Shown here one piece after another: positions 48,100 to 60,537 of a stretch of DNA of 64,000 nucleotides. This DNA is from Allacma fusca (lineage: Eukaryota > Arthropoda > Collembola > Symphypleona > Sminthuridae). The notes beneath the pieces were generated by a model. The model was not told the DNA's origin. It saw only the letters and a program-made list of their open reading frames with translations, and did not search any database. The position numbers and the translations under genes were made by a program. The stretch spans positions 63,973,001 through 64,037,000 of the forward strand of contig OX359247.1 in NCBI GenBank assembly GCA_947179485.1, written 5' to 3'. Position 1 is the stretch's first letter; each line of letters begins with the position of its first letter.

Positions 48100-51000
48100 A
48101 CTGGCAAATTTAGATTTTTTAAAATTTTCAATTTAGGAACAATTTTGAACTGAAAATAATTTAACAATTTAATTTTGTTTAAATAAATAGTACAGTTCTG
48201 GAACCTCGCAACACTTCACATATTTATTCCGTTTCGGATCGAGTAATTATAATAATTATTATTGTTGCACAAATACATGATCTGGGAATATTTCACTAGC
48301 TGTTCAACTGTGTCTTGAAAAGTACCCTTAAAATTGGAGTAAAAATGGAATAATGTGGAAATATAATAGAAGACTTGGAAGAAAGATTAGAGAATGTGAA
48401 GATTGTCCCTAATCCTGAAGAGGGATCCAAATTGGGATCAAAAAGAAAAAATGACCTGTAGCTCAGAATGGATTTTTCAGGGAATTATGGCTGTTCCTCC
48501 GAAGCAAAGACGAGTAACTAACTCACTGGTCAATTATGATAATTGTCCATTTTGATGGTTGACCATCTTTTCACTTTCATTCACACCTTGAGGGCACAAT
48601 TCTCTCTCTTTTCCTTCTCTCCCATTTGCATTTGCTTATTGTTAGTCCACGTATACTTACATCAATCTGAATTACTTACTTGGACAGGCTCCCTCCACTC
48701 ACAATCAGTCAGTCAGGCACACATCTTAATACATAAAAGTAGAGATGTGTGCATGAAAAGAGTGGTCAACAAAAGGAGTCAATAAGTCCTCCCTGACGTG
48801 GCTGACTGGCAAGAGCTGAAATGTAATTGGAAAATCCTATGGGGAAAACTATCCTCACTTGCTATTATTTAATCATGTCATAATCATTGAGAGGACGGAA
48901 AGGAGCTGGGCAAGAAAGGTGTTTTATTTTTTTAAAGCATCCCTTCGCTACAATCCCCTGTAATTACTTGTGTTATGGGCAAGTCTCGATAAGGACTTAC
49001 CTTGGTTAATGGACGGGTATTTGACATATTTAATTTTCCATTTCATTCCTTTTCCTTCAAACTATCTCAACGAGCATCTACAGTATTGGGCACGACAGGA
49101 TCAATACAGTTTGCTCGTTTTTACGGGCATTAACAAGTCCTTTATCTTGCGGTAATCACTTTGTTCCTTGTACCTACTTTTACACACTTAACTTTACGGA
49201 TGGCTACAATTTTTATTGTCAAAATAGGCATTAAATATTATAATTTATGATGTAGTCATTAAATACTATTTAAGAGTTTCCATAAACGTTTGCTATTTTC
49301 AAGCTCGGCGTGTACAGCTTCAAGCATTTAATGAACTTCAACTAAGTTTTGAGGCATAATGAAGCGTAGACTCATAACATAATAATTATTACTTCATTAC
49401 ATTTAGTGGGAATAAAAATTATAGTTGAAAAGAATGAAAACCCTTAGAAGGAAATTATTATTGACTTATGTCTCTGAGGCAAATTGGCTCAGCGTTAAAA
49501 ATAAGCGTGGAAATGTGTTTGAAAACTGATCTGAATATTATGAATAATATATAATAATGAATTGCAGGACTGACAGAAACACTGAATACCTTGAAATTGA
49601 TTAGGAGCCATCCAGAGTCAAATTCCAATTACGTTAACAGGGCTGTTAATTAAACTCATTTGAATATAGCGTGGATCCCAGATTGCCAAGTATGGGCTCT
49701 CCTCTATATATGAACGCAAAATAACGCCAAAAGAGACACTTGCCAAACTTTGCCAAAATGTCAAAATTTCCGCTGAAATTCACGCAACGATTAATTTATG
49801 CACTGCGCCTTGCATGTTCTACATTCGGACTGCCAAGCACATCGTTTGCTTCTTGCGGACACACAATAATCCATGCAGACACTTAATATAGAGGTTGTCG
49901 TAATTATGCAAACACTGTTTTCTCCCAAGTCATTCCCATTAAATTGTGAATAATCTGATTTCACGAAAAAATGTGACTATTAGCCATGTGAATATAACGA
50001 CATAATTAAATAGGCAGAGCTTTATACTGACAATGTAGACAAACTATAGTTGATAGTAACTGCATGCAGGCGTAAAATTTTAGAAAATTGATCTAGTTAC
50101 CCAATACATGTGAGTACTTAATGATATACAAGTGTAAGAAGAGTGACTATTATAGTAGTGCTAACATGAAAGTTTAGGATTTAGACATGGCCAGGGATAC
50201 GAAAATGACCTCCTGAACCCTCTGAAATTGATCGTGTCAATCAAACAAGAACGTGAGCTTTGTTCCAGTTCTCCTTTAAGACATGCTACCTTTGGGACTG
50301 CATATGTAATTACGTATGTTCAAATATTATCCCAGTGAAATCGTGGATCTGATTATCCACCTAGAATCTCTTTACTTTTATTTTTTTGAGTTTATTATTA
50401 GCTAATTATTGTGCATACAGGAATAATATCATTAGATCACATTGTTTCCCTTGTCGTAGAGATTCTCTTTATTTTCCATTACTTGGCAAGTTCTTTGAAT
50501 TAATTTCCTACGGAGATGGAATTGAAAGCAAAGGACAACTATGGTTTCATGTGAGCCTTGGCTGTTCATTTGAAAATAAATGAAAGGCTCGCAAGGAGCC
50601 CTTTTGGTTTCAAAACCCAGTTACAATAAATTACCAACCAAATTAGATACTACAAATAAAGGTACACATCTCAGGAACATTCCTAGGATCAGAGTACGTG
50701 AATGCATAGATAAGAGTGCACAAGACTCTTTAAATTTACCAGCGTGCACAAACTTACAATTAGTTAGCAAATTGGGAAATTGGGTGACTTGTGAGCAACA
50801 ATAAATAATAGTAGAAATTGAGGAAGAATGTGTATTTTTAAACCACGGGGAATGTGTAATTGGATTTATGGGGAGAAGTGAGACGGGTGTGTGAGGTTCT
50901 GCAGAGAACTGCCACTCATCAACTGATTAGCATTGACATATTGACAAGATGGGAGGTGATATGTTGGGGAAGGGATGGGAATCAAGTTATGATCTTTATC

Positions 51001-52033
51001 TGAAGGATGGCTAGCTGAGGTGGATAAAAAATTAAAATAAGCTAATCTGATGCAAAACAAGGTTTGAAAGAATAAGAAGTAAGGAGTAACAAGTAAGAAG
51101 AGCGTTAGTCTTCCTTTCCCCCGAACTAATAATCCACAATTTGACCAATGCATTTGAGAAAGGGAAAAGTAGTTTATTAAAGTCTTAATCAGCTTCCACC
51201 ACCTGTCTTATTAATGTCAAATTTACTCAAAATTATGGTTTTTAGTCTCATGCCTGCAGCCATCAGTTCTTACAAAGAAAAAACAGCTCCCATGACCTAT
51301 AACAATTACCATTATAGTGTGAGGACGGATTGTTCCAAAGCCAGAATGCTGGGAGGACACAAGTATGCTTCAACAAATCAAAGTACACTGTTTGGGAATA
51401 CACGTTGTAGGAGCGATCAGGTAATGTAAAAGAAGTCCCAATGAAAATCGAAATTATGAATTAACTGTAGCTGCAATTTATTTGTATTGTTATATAAAAT
51501 AAGCGTTCATTACAGACGTATTTTGGAAACCTCAACCTTTAAAATTAGTGGATCCCTGGGGCTGATAATTAATCAGGGCTTTTAAAAACTACAAAGTCTT
51601 TGTACTATCTGTATGAATGGAGGTGTTAATAGGCAGAGTAAATAGCAAGGATGACATTGGCTATTGGGAAAAATTCATTTCATTTGCCAACAAAAATGTT
51701 TCTTTTCCACTCTCAAACAATGAAAAATTATTGGAAGATCAATGAACGTAATAAAGAGAGCCAACTCCAAAGTTTATAATGAAAGAACACGTTTAGGAGG
51801 AGTTCTTTCCACTGTAATCTAAATATAGCTACTCGTACATTACAGGGATGAAGAAGTGGCCAGAGAAGTTGTCACAACTAATGCGATCTGACAACTGACA
51901 ATAATGTTTCAAGTTAAGCGTAGTGTTGATTTTGAAATTGCGACAACATTTAAATCATTATGCAACATCTCTAAAGGAATTATGGGCTTGAAAACGTTTT
52001 TTTACGTTACAAGGAAGGAGTTGACCTTTGCCT
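48100..52033. other. Intergenic, no gene recognised
   Basis: AT-rich sequence upstream of the probable NOX5 first exon. Short open frames on both strands show no family motif, signal peptide or splice-consistent extension. No defined mobile element was found. Confidence 0.4.
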
Positions 52034-53902
52034 TCAATGACGGGTGTTGTGAGCAGCGTTGTTGATTGGTGGATGAGCAGGGATGAATTGAGGGCAGTAT
52101 ATGCAGCTACAGAGTTCGGCACAGAATCCTTGACAAATCCCGCCGCAGTAGGGTTGGAGATTAGGCACGCTGTTTTCGAGACAGTAGTTATTGCACTCAA
52201 AGTCGCTCTTGGAGTACTTGCATACCTTCAACCTATCCCACAGTGTGTCGTAGTCTACGAAAAGTCTGAAGAACTTCTTAAAACCCTTTATTTCCTTGAG
52301 GAGGCCAGCCGTGGCTAAATCTGTCAGAAGAAAGTAATTATTATTTGAGTCTTGTCCCAGTAAGTAATATGAAGATTATCATTAATAAATTATTAATTTT
52401 CAAATGTCACACTAACCATTAAAAGCCGTGAGAAATATTAGACTCCCAACCACTGTAATATGCATGGTTATAATTTACAACTATTAGTTTCTTTATAAGT
52501 ATTACAAAAGTTAGGTAGTAAAAGAAATTAATCCTGAAGAAACTAAGTATTGCAATGAAGATCACTGAAGAACAGAAATGTGACTTGGGAATGAATGAAT
52601 GAATGAAACCAGTGACGAGAAACAAAGGATGGAGGTAAGAGAGAATAATAAATTGGGAATAGTCATTTCTGGAGTAGAAAACAACGGAAAACGGAAACCT
52701 CTCCAGCGCAGAATCACCAATGATGTATTTATTTCTACACGTGAAATGTAACGGAAGCAAAAGAAACGGTATTTACTCATTGGTTGACACACTTTGGTCA
52801 AGACATACGATACCATTGAAATGTTACTCCACTGATTGTGAGAATATGGAAACATGTTCATACTTACATTTAATATCTACAAAATTTATGAAGGCTGTTG
52901 ACAAGTCCCGTTTTGTCAGTAAATAAGAGACATACTGCTTACAAAGTATGAAGTTCTGAGATACAACCAAGGAACATTAAACAGTAGTGACGAGCACACA
53001 AACTCTCAAACATGCATCGTAATCAATTAAATGACTCTGTAGGAATTGTTGGGGAATACGCGGAATCTTTTCGACAAGTAAATATGCCCAAAGCTGCTTT
53101 TGACGTCTTGATTAAAACCCCGCATAAATAGATAGTAAGAGCAGGGCAATGGAATGTTCATTGAGTAGAGCAATAAGGTAAATTACACTGGGCTGAAGGT
53201 TAGGGAACGACCTACGGCTCCTAAGTAATGTCTTAAGTTTCGAAATTGCTATGCGCGCTTTAATTGTTATATATGCCTTCCCTTGCTATTACTTTTGTTG
53301 GTGAAATAATTTTATGACAGTGACCTACACCAATATATCCCCAACCAGCTTATTTTCTTTGTCAAAGTACCAAGTTTTGAGAAAGTTACAAAGTTGCTGA
53401 AAGATTAAGATGAAATATGACTCATTGAGAGTAGTTATGGAGTGCATGGCGTGATCAAGGCGTCTGAATCAAAATAATGAGTGTGACAATTTAACTATGG
53501 AAACAAAGGGGCAATAAAAATGAGCTAAATTACAACTGTTATGAACTTTTATTATGCACTAATCATTTACAAATCATTTTGTAGGAATAATGAATGTAAA
53601 CCAACGCAGGATTATTATTTTATGGTCTTTGAAATTTATTGGGCTGCAGGGGACTCGGGAGGTCTGTTTTTGTTTACTTGTCGGGCTGGACGCGCAGGTT
53701 CAGGCTCAATTCCCGACCTGTTTATCAAATACATTAATATTTCCCTCATTAACTATATGGCTTTGACTATTAAAAGACATAGAATTTTAGGATTTAGTTG
53801 ATGAACTCACTCATGTCCGCCGCCAGCAGTGACAGTCTGCAAGGACCCCATCGCGCACAGCAAGGCAACCACCATCAGCAAAATGTTACGGATCGAGAGC
53901 AT
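52034..53902 (-). CDS. Candidate secreted cysteine-rich peptide
   Basis: The first exon (53902-53811) begins MLSIRNILLMVVALLCAMGS and continues to LQTVTAGGGHE, a textbook signal peptide, and ends at a gtgagt donor in phase 2. The last exon (52320-52034) encodes about 95 residues after a ctgacag acceptor: a basic and aromatic stretch (IKGFKKFFRLF), then nine cysteines with spacing C-x8-C-x3-C-x11-C-x3-C-x3-C-x3-C-x-C-x2-C, then a Pro/His/Asn tail and a stop. The last exon needs phase 1, so the two cannot be joined directly and at least one small unseen exon is required. A 40-bp candidate at about 53680-53720 has the wrong length. I do not recognise the family. The product is probably extracellular and disulfide-rich. 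No function is claimed. Confidence 0.5.
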
Positions 53903-55408
53903 ATTTTCTGAAATTATTTGATATAATATTATTTAAGACAAATTGTGAAAAGAGAACGTGTCTTTGAAAATGTTTCCAAGACAAAATGTATCCAACTAAA
54001 ATGAAGCCAGAAATATTTATAGGGTTAAATCTGTTAATGTTTCACTCACGTCTTTTCAGAAATTGCTAAAGGCACAGTCTGGGAATCAGTATATGCGAGA
54101 TTTAAAAATTACAGCTACTGATCCTTAGCTTAAATACTTTTTCACAATCTATGATTGACAGTCTAGTTAATTAGGGCATCATTTACAACAAGTATTGAAC
54201 AATAAACAAGGGTTAATTATTAAACTGTAAACCTCGTCCATTGAGGCCTTCCCATTCTGTTTCAGTGTTCCCGAAACACAAATAGGAAGAATATTTTCAT
54301 GAATCCCATATTCATATTGTTGTTTACTCACCTTGTTTACATTATTTATTATTTAAAGCACACTCAGGATCTTCATGTGAGAGTACGTCTAAGCGTCCTA
54401 AAGAGTACACATCTTGTAAATCATGATGCGTAATATTTTATTTGTTATATAAATGCATGAGGAAGAATGCTAATTGTAATAGATTTCCAGAAGTAATCCG
54501 TCAAGTCAAATCAAATCATGTGCTGGCACTGTTGAGCCACGTAAAGGTTGATGAATGTGTAACTATTTGTATATGTATTTACACATATTACAAACTTATT
54601 AATTTTCAGGTACATACTCATCACATATAAATAATTACACTAGAGTTGTTGCAAAAGAATCCCTTGCTCACACAAACCAAAAATAAGTGTGCGTTAAGCA
54701 GTTTTACTCTTTATCAACGAGGCATGTTTCTATAAGAATTTTCTCTGTAGCAGTGGCAAAAACGTTTGGAGACCTTGTAATGGGCAATATTCTTTAACAC
54801 GATTTTTGAATTTACTTTTGCAGATACACGAGCATTACATAAGAACAATCTTTTGTAACTTGTTGGGGATGCTCATATGCACTTACAGAATTTACTGTAC
54901 AGTAAATCCTCTCTTTAAGAGCACCCCCACAAGGAACTCCTAAAGTTGACCTTAGATAATAAGGTATGTTCTTGTACTTACTAGTACTTCGTCTCCAAAT
55001 ATTTTAGCCCTTACTAATTGTAAGAACAACAAGCAAAAACAACGTGCAAGTGTGCACGGTATTTTTATGTAATACATGCACCTTGCAGATGTGCATAAAT
55101 ATTGCAGACGACACCAAACTATAGCAAACTAATACGAATCGAGACTTGCCTCAGCAAATTTGCTACAGACCTGTACGTTTCATTGCATTATATTTGATAC
55201 ATTTTATTCCTGTAATAATTCTGAATGCGTGGAATTTCTAGAGCAAAAATCCTTGTGGCAAACCTTGCCCCACATGTTATTATTAAACACTCCCATATGC
55301 TGAATATTTATATATGAGTATGAATATTTGGGCATTATTAGAAATATTAGCATGATCTGCATCCTTTAAAAGAATGTCACCTCCGTTTGGAGTAATAATT
55401 ACATCAAA
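53903..55408. other. Intergenic, no gene recognised
   Basis: This region separates the minus-strand cysteine-rich peptide gene from the plus-strand NPC2-like gene, so it probably holds both promoters. At about 54895-54930 there is a sequence like the end of the CTCTCTTTAAGAG MITE family. Nothing else was recognised. Confidence 0.4.
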
Positions 55409-56005
55409 ATGCTGACTGCTACTGGGACTTGGTTTCTTCTATTAATTCTTCAGCTGGGACAATGTTCTCAATTTCCTCAGCACCCGGACCTTGTCACGGA
55501 CGTTCCAGTTGTGGACTGCGGCTCAGAGCTGGCAAGTTTAACCTATTTAGCAATCCATCCCCCCTGTGGACCAGTTAACTGTACTTTCAAAAGAGGGGAG
55601 CATTTCAGTATAAATGCCCATATTTTACCCAAAATTAGTTCCAAGATTGTACACATTCAAATGTTACAGATTGATCCAAATTTTGGATTCTCAACTATCT
55701 TAATTCCTGTGAGCTTTTCAGAATTAACATAATTTTACCGAACTTTTAATAAATGTACGTTTTGCCACAATTTAATTTGTACGAGTTAAAAAATATTGAA
55801 TGGTGGTGAAATGTTTTAGGAATTCACCCCCTGCGGTCGATATAACGTGAGCTGCCCGATGGAGGACAATAAAATAATTCACTCACTGTTTGAAGGAACA
55901 TATCCAGCCTCCGCTCCTCCTATAAAAATCAATCTAATGGTAAAAGTTTTGTCAGAAGACTACAAAACATTGATATGTGGATCAGTCAAAATGGTAGTTG
56001 TGTGA
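55409..56005 (+). CDS. NPC2-like, ML-domain lipid-binding secreted protein
   Basis: NPC2/ML proteins are small secreted beta-sandwich carriers of sterols or other lipids; in arthropods several are expressed in chemosensory organs. Two exons, 55409-55708 and 55820-56005, join in phase 0 to give 161 residues. Residues 1-20 are a hydrophobic signal peptide (MLTATGTWFLLLILQLGQCS). The mature protein shows the family cysteine layout: VDCGS near the start, CGPVNCTFKRGEHF, then in exon 2 CGRYNVSCPM and, near the end, LICGSVKM. An N-glycosylation site NCT overlaps one of these. Length matches the family (about 150 residues). The spacing of the middle segment is divergent, so the ligand cannot be inferred. 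It lies 2.4 kb upstream of an ionotropic receptor on the same strand. Confidence 0.85.
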
Positions 56006-58383
56006 ACTCATCTTGTCATGTTCTCATTTATACTTATCATTTAATTTTTTCAATGAGGATTATATCTACTTTGCAACAAGGTTCTCAAAACTCGACTCTA
56101 CATTTCAGTACGTAACTTTGAACCCTTTCTGCAATAAGTTCAGTAATTTTCAAAAAATTGGCTCTAATACTATACCTACTATTTAATACATTACTTTTAT
56201 GGGAGAGATCATTTCTGAAGTAAATGGCTTCATAAGGTTTAAAAGTGTATGCTGTTCCCTGCGGTAAAACAACCCTTGGTTAGTTATAATACATATTTGA
56301 TCCTGAAATACGTGTTTCCCTGCTATTAGATTCAGAGAACATTAGAAATAAACTAAGAATTAATAAATATTTTTATAAAATCTTAAGTAATACCACGTTG
56401 GGAGCATGTCGAAAACTTGGAAGTTTCTACGTTTTCTTTCGGAGACGAAGAACGGCAAAATTATTTATAACTTACACAAGTTGGTGTAAACTATTGTTCA
56501 TATAGATGCATCGCACTGTCCCTATAAGTATGTCCCGAAAAGCATAGGAAACTTGAACTTTTGCACCATGTATCAAAACAAAAATAACACTGGTCAATAA
56601 AAAATTGTCAAAATATATTTGCTCCGAAAAAGAAAATGCTCATGTGTGGGGGGTCGCGGCTAGCTAGAAATTACTGTATTTTTCCACTGATCGCACTTCG
56701 GATTCGATTGTGCATTGTAAAAGTGTTGTGTTTGTGGGCTGACAATAATCCTCTACCTGTTTGGATTTATGTACATGTATACAAAATATAGTATACATAT
56801 ACATCTGCTAAACATTGGACTATTAGATATGCATATAACTATACAGGAGGTTGCCTCTTTCTAAATTATAAAATGTTGTCATGTGGTGGGGCGAAATTTA
56901 CACTTCCGTGAGTGCTTCCCTAATAAAATTGTGCTAAACTACTCGGATATTTTGGAAATGGATTCTTTTGTTGTATTTTTGGGTGGACGAACCCAATTTT
57001 CGTACCGTTTGTGCAATTCTATAGGTATGTACATACTGGAAACACGTGCGACCCAAAGTATATGTTCCACGGATGGAATTACAAACAATGGAAACAATTT
57101 TCGGGGTTTTTATCAAGAGTGGGTACAACTTTTTTTCTGAGAACACATTTTGTGTCTCTCTCCGGTTTGTTAGTTACAGCTAAAGTTTCGGGATATATTT
57201 CTGGTTTTGATCCTAATGGGAAGATGCAAAAGAGGTTAACGTACGTATCTGGAATCTCCTAGTCTAAACATATAAAGACCTTGAATTAACATGTTTGTGT
57301 AAGATCAGCAGATGAACGTAGGAACGTAGGACAATAATACATTATTATAATTGTGACAAATCCACGGCAGAAATAATTATTAAAGCCACCTACAAAGGGA
57401 ACAAAATGGGAAAGTGAATATTTAGATTGGAAACCCACAGCCGTCATCCAACCGTGTTTACCCACAGTAAAGAAAATACGAGGAATCTTTGAAAGACAGA
57501 TACTACTATAATACTACTGTAATAATATTGGAGGTTTGTCGCCATGAAATTTCTTGTTAAATATTCACGCCGTTACCGGACCTTCTATCTTTGCAGTTAA
57601 ACAGTTGATTGTATGCAAGACTTGGTGAATTACATGTAGTGCTATTTACGTACTGTACGTACAAGTAGGAAAAGTTGTCACAACAGATTTCAAAATTGAC
57701 ATCCATGCTAGCCTGGATTGCTACATCGTATTTTAACTTCACTTTTAATTTATACGCGCGCACAGAACCCCAGGAAACTACATCAATAGGACCACTCATG
57801 GGCAATCATTTTCCTCCGCATGGATTAACTCTGAGTAAAATCCATTAAATCCTACAAAAGCACACCACATGCAATCTCATTTCTTACAAACATCATTTAT
57901 CCAAAATCTCGCTTTAAACGAACGTTACTTTTACAAGAATAGACGACATTTTTGTCACTATAATTTCGAAACACAAAAACACTTTGTATCTAACAATTTT
58001 ACATGCCACTTTGCGTCATACGAATTAGTCTGTTAGCTTTCAAATATAATTCCATCAATTTGAAATTTCTATCCACAACAGCCAAGTCAATATTTGGTCC
58101 AAATGGTGAACGTCTATGTATAGCAAAGACAATTATTACAAGAATTCATTTTTGTTAGAATGCTACATAGTTTCTAACTGTGTCAAGCCACCAAGGAAAG
58201 GCCTACTACAATATTCTACTTATAAATTCAAATAATGTTTGCGTATTAAAATCGTATTAACTTAAACAGGGAGTCTATGTTGACTAGATTGAAAGTTTTT
58301 AAACTAAAAGTGTTGTGTTCGTCAGAATTTTTAAAAACTTTAAATGAACTATTTGGGTTCAAGGTTAAAATCACGGTGCTTTA
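56006..58383. other. Intergenic, possible orphan frame only
   Basis: This region lies between the NPC2-like gene and the ionotropic receptor. A minus-strand frame of about 80 codons (57557-57799) has an ATG, balanced composition and several cysteines, but no splice partner or family match. The sequence is otherwise AT-rich without defined repeats. Confidence 0.35.
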
Positions 58384-60537
58384 ATGGAGGTCATTTCTAA
58401 CAAATTGTACCAATTAAAGTGGTCGAATAATTTAAGCATTAAACTATCAATCCAAATAATCTTGTACATAAATTTCTGGGTCATGAAAGCCTTGCCTGAA
58501 ATTGTTGACAAATCCCTGGTTCCAGAAATGTTACAAGAGATTGTCGAGTTTCATTCGTGCACATTAAAGATCATTGGTAATACAGACAGCCTTTCGGACC
58601 AGTCAATAATAATTGAAAATACTTCCATGGCTAAGTTAGTGCAATCAAGTTCAAAATATGTACAGGAAGAAATCTCAATTGGAACAAACTTTATTGTGTT
58701 AGAAACTATAAATGCCTTACGATATTCACCTCATTGCATGCAAATAGTATTATTCCTTCATGACAATGATTTTTCTCAAGCGGAAATTTGTGCGGAGATG
58801 AGATATTACTCACATCTAAAGCAAGTGCGATTTCCCTTTAATATTCATCCCCAATTAACATTTCATATTTTCGTAGGGAAATTTAACCAGCTATCGAAGT
58901 GTATGCAAAGTGAGTTTACAAGAATGCTCAAGTTCAAAATTTACTTACAATTAGATATCAACACCAATCAAGTGAAACTACATGGACTTCATCAAAGTTT
59001 TCAGCAGGTGGACAATCGAAACATTTTACGGAACATTCATCTAAGGACATTATCATACCCCATAAGTTTGTACATTATGCGGGATGAAAATGGAAGCCCG
59101 ATTGGAGGAATTCCATACATATTTATGTTATCTCTATCAAAATACTACAACTTTACATTTGACTTTACACATGACGGGTATGGTAATCAAGGCAGAATGA
59201 AAAACGGTTCCTGGAATGGTTTCATCGGAGCAGTCATGGAAGACAAGGCAGACTTGGCATTTTGGATGTCACAAACGTACGACCGGAATCCATTCGCAGA
59301 TTTTACCAGTCATATCCTATATCATAATTTGGTTTTTTTCTCGTCCTTTCCTTCCGTTGGGATACGATGGCAAGCTATCGTCTACCCTTTTGAAATAGAG
59401 GTGTGGATACTGTTGGCTTTAGTTCTAGGAATTTCCATGTCCCTGTATTATAAAATTCTAATGTTAAAAAATTCAAAGGAATTTTCTATTCGTGACATCG
59501 CATACTTATCCATTGTTCTGCCCCTCTGTCCAATACTATTACAAACGCGAGTAATTCCTCGAAGCGTGCGACATCTATCAGGAATGCTCCTCTTCCTATC
59601 TATAATCCTAGGGACATTTTACAACAGCAACCTCATTTCTTTCCTCACTCTGCCCAACCCCGACAGGGTTCCGGAAACTACTCAAGACCTTGCTAAAATG
59701 CCAGAGTACAAAATTCAAATGATCGACATTCCTGGAACGCTTGGTGATATCTTTTTCCGAACCACCACTAGCCCCGTTTACTTAAATATTAAAAGCAGAT
59801 TTATACAAGTGGTTTTAAAAGACGCAAAAGCAGCTGTGCTTCGAATAGCTCTAGAACCGAAAACTGTTTTAATTCATTATGACACATCTGGTGGTGTTTA
59901 TGCTGCGGAGCTGCTAACTGTTCAAGCTGGGTTCATGCCAATAAAGGTATCCAAGACCAAAATTTTAACAATGTCCACAAGCATACTTCTCCAGAAGCAT
60001 TCAAGGTACACCTCAGCATTCTCGTTCAATGTGGGCAAGTGTGAAAGTACAGGACATTTTCAAAAATGGTTTAAGGACGTTATTGAAATTAATCAGATAC
60101 GAAGCATTAGGACAATTAAAGCCTTAAAAAAGAAGGGAGAGTGCCAATTTTGTAATAAGTTGCATTCGCATACACTTCTGGCGGGAAAGAAAACTGGGAC
60201 AATGATTGTCCTATCTTTGGAGCATTTCACTGTGGGCTTTTCAGTTTTACTTTTGGGCCTCATACTTTCATTTGGATCATTTATTTGTGAAGTTCTGGGT
60301 ACAAAAATCTGTAGAAAGCGGAGGAAACCACGTGAGATTCTGTGTGTTGTTGTATTTTTTATACGTTGGATGAGTTACTCCTCACGGGTCAAGGTCATTA
60401 AAGTAAAACCTGCAAAAGTGTGCTCGAAAATCAATAGCAAAAGTCTACTTTCGACTAAATTTGTAAAACAAAATTCAACCCCAAACATCCATGCTGCAAG
60501 ACCAAATCCCGAGCTCACAGCTCATGTTTTGTCCTAA
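58384..60537 (+). CDS. Divergent ionotropic receptor (IR), single exon
   Basis: IRs are ligand-gated cation channels derived from ionotropic glutamate receptors and serve smell, taste and other senses in protostomes. This intact 717-residue frame has the expected order: an N-terminal region with a hydrophobic start at about residues 17-38, ligand-binding lobe S1 (to about 330, including NGSWNGFIGAVMEDKADLAF), M1 (about 340-357), a pore region, M2 (about 397-424) with the iGluR-like signature YNSNLISFLTLP, lobe S2 starting with IPGTLGDIFF, M3 (about 615-638) and a basic cytoplasmic tail. The long N-terminal domain of true glutamate receptors is missing. Typical glutamate-contacting residues are not evident, so it is a tuned, lineage-specific IR. 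Absence of introns is common among expanded divergent IRs. The start is the first ATG of the frame; a second Met at residue 34 is an alternative. Confidence 0.9.
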   Translation: MEVISNKLYQLKWSNNLSIKLSIQIILYINFWVMKALPEIVDKSLVPEMLQEIVEFHSCTLKIIGNTDSLSDQSIIIENTSMAKLVQSSSKYVQEEISIGTNFIVLETINALRYSPHCMQIVLFLHDNDFSQAEICAEMRYYSHLKQVRFPFNIHPQLTFHIFVGKFNQLSKCMQSEFTRMLKFKIYLQLDINTNQVKLHGLHQSFQQVDNRNILRNIHLRTLSYPISLYIMRDENGSPIGGIPYIFMLSLSKYYNFTFDFTHDGYGNQGRMKNGSWNGFIGAVMEDKADLAFWMSQTYDRNPFADFTSHILYHNLVFFSSFPSVGIRWQAIVYPFEIEVWILLALVLGISMSLYYKILMLKNSKEFSIRDIAYLSIVLPLCPILLQTRVIPRSVRHLSGMLLFLSIILGTFYNSNLISFLTLPNPDRVPETTQDLAKMPEYKIQMIDIPGTLGDIFFRTTTSPVYLNIKSRFIQVVLKDAKAAVLRIALEPKTVLIHYDTSGGVYAAELLTVQAGFMPIKVSKTKILTMSTSILLQKHSRYTSAFSFNVGKCESTGHFQKWFKDVIEINQIRSIRTIKALKKKGECQFCNKLHSHTLLAGKKTGTMIVLSLEHFTVGFSVLLLGLILSFGSFICEVLGTKICRKRRKPREILCVVVFFIRWMSYSSRVKVIKVKPAKVCSKINSKSLLSTKFVKQNSTPNIHAARPNPELTAHVLS

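Noticed and set aside
53640..53720. tRNA-like or small-exon candidate with GTCGGG...CCCGAC inverted bases
   Set aside because: No complete cloverleaf or consensus A/B boxes. As an exon its 40-bp length does not repair the phase of the cysteine-rich peptide gene.
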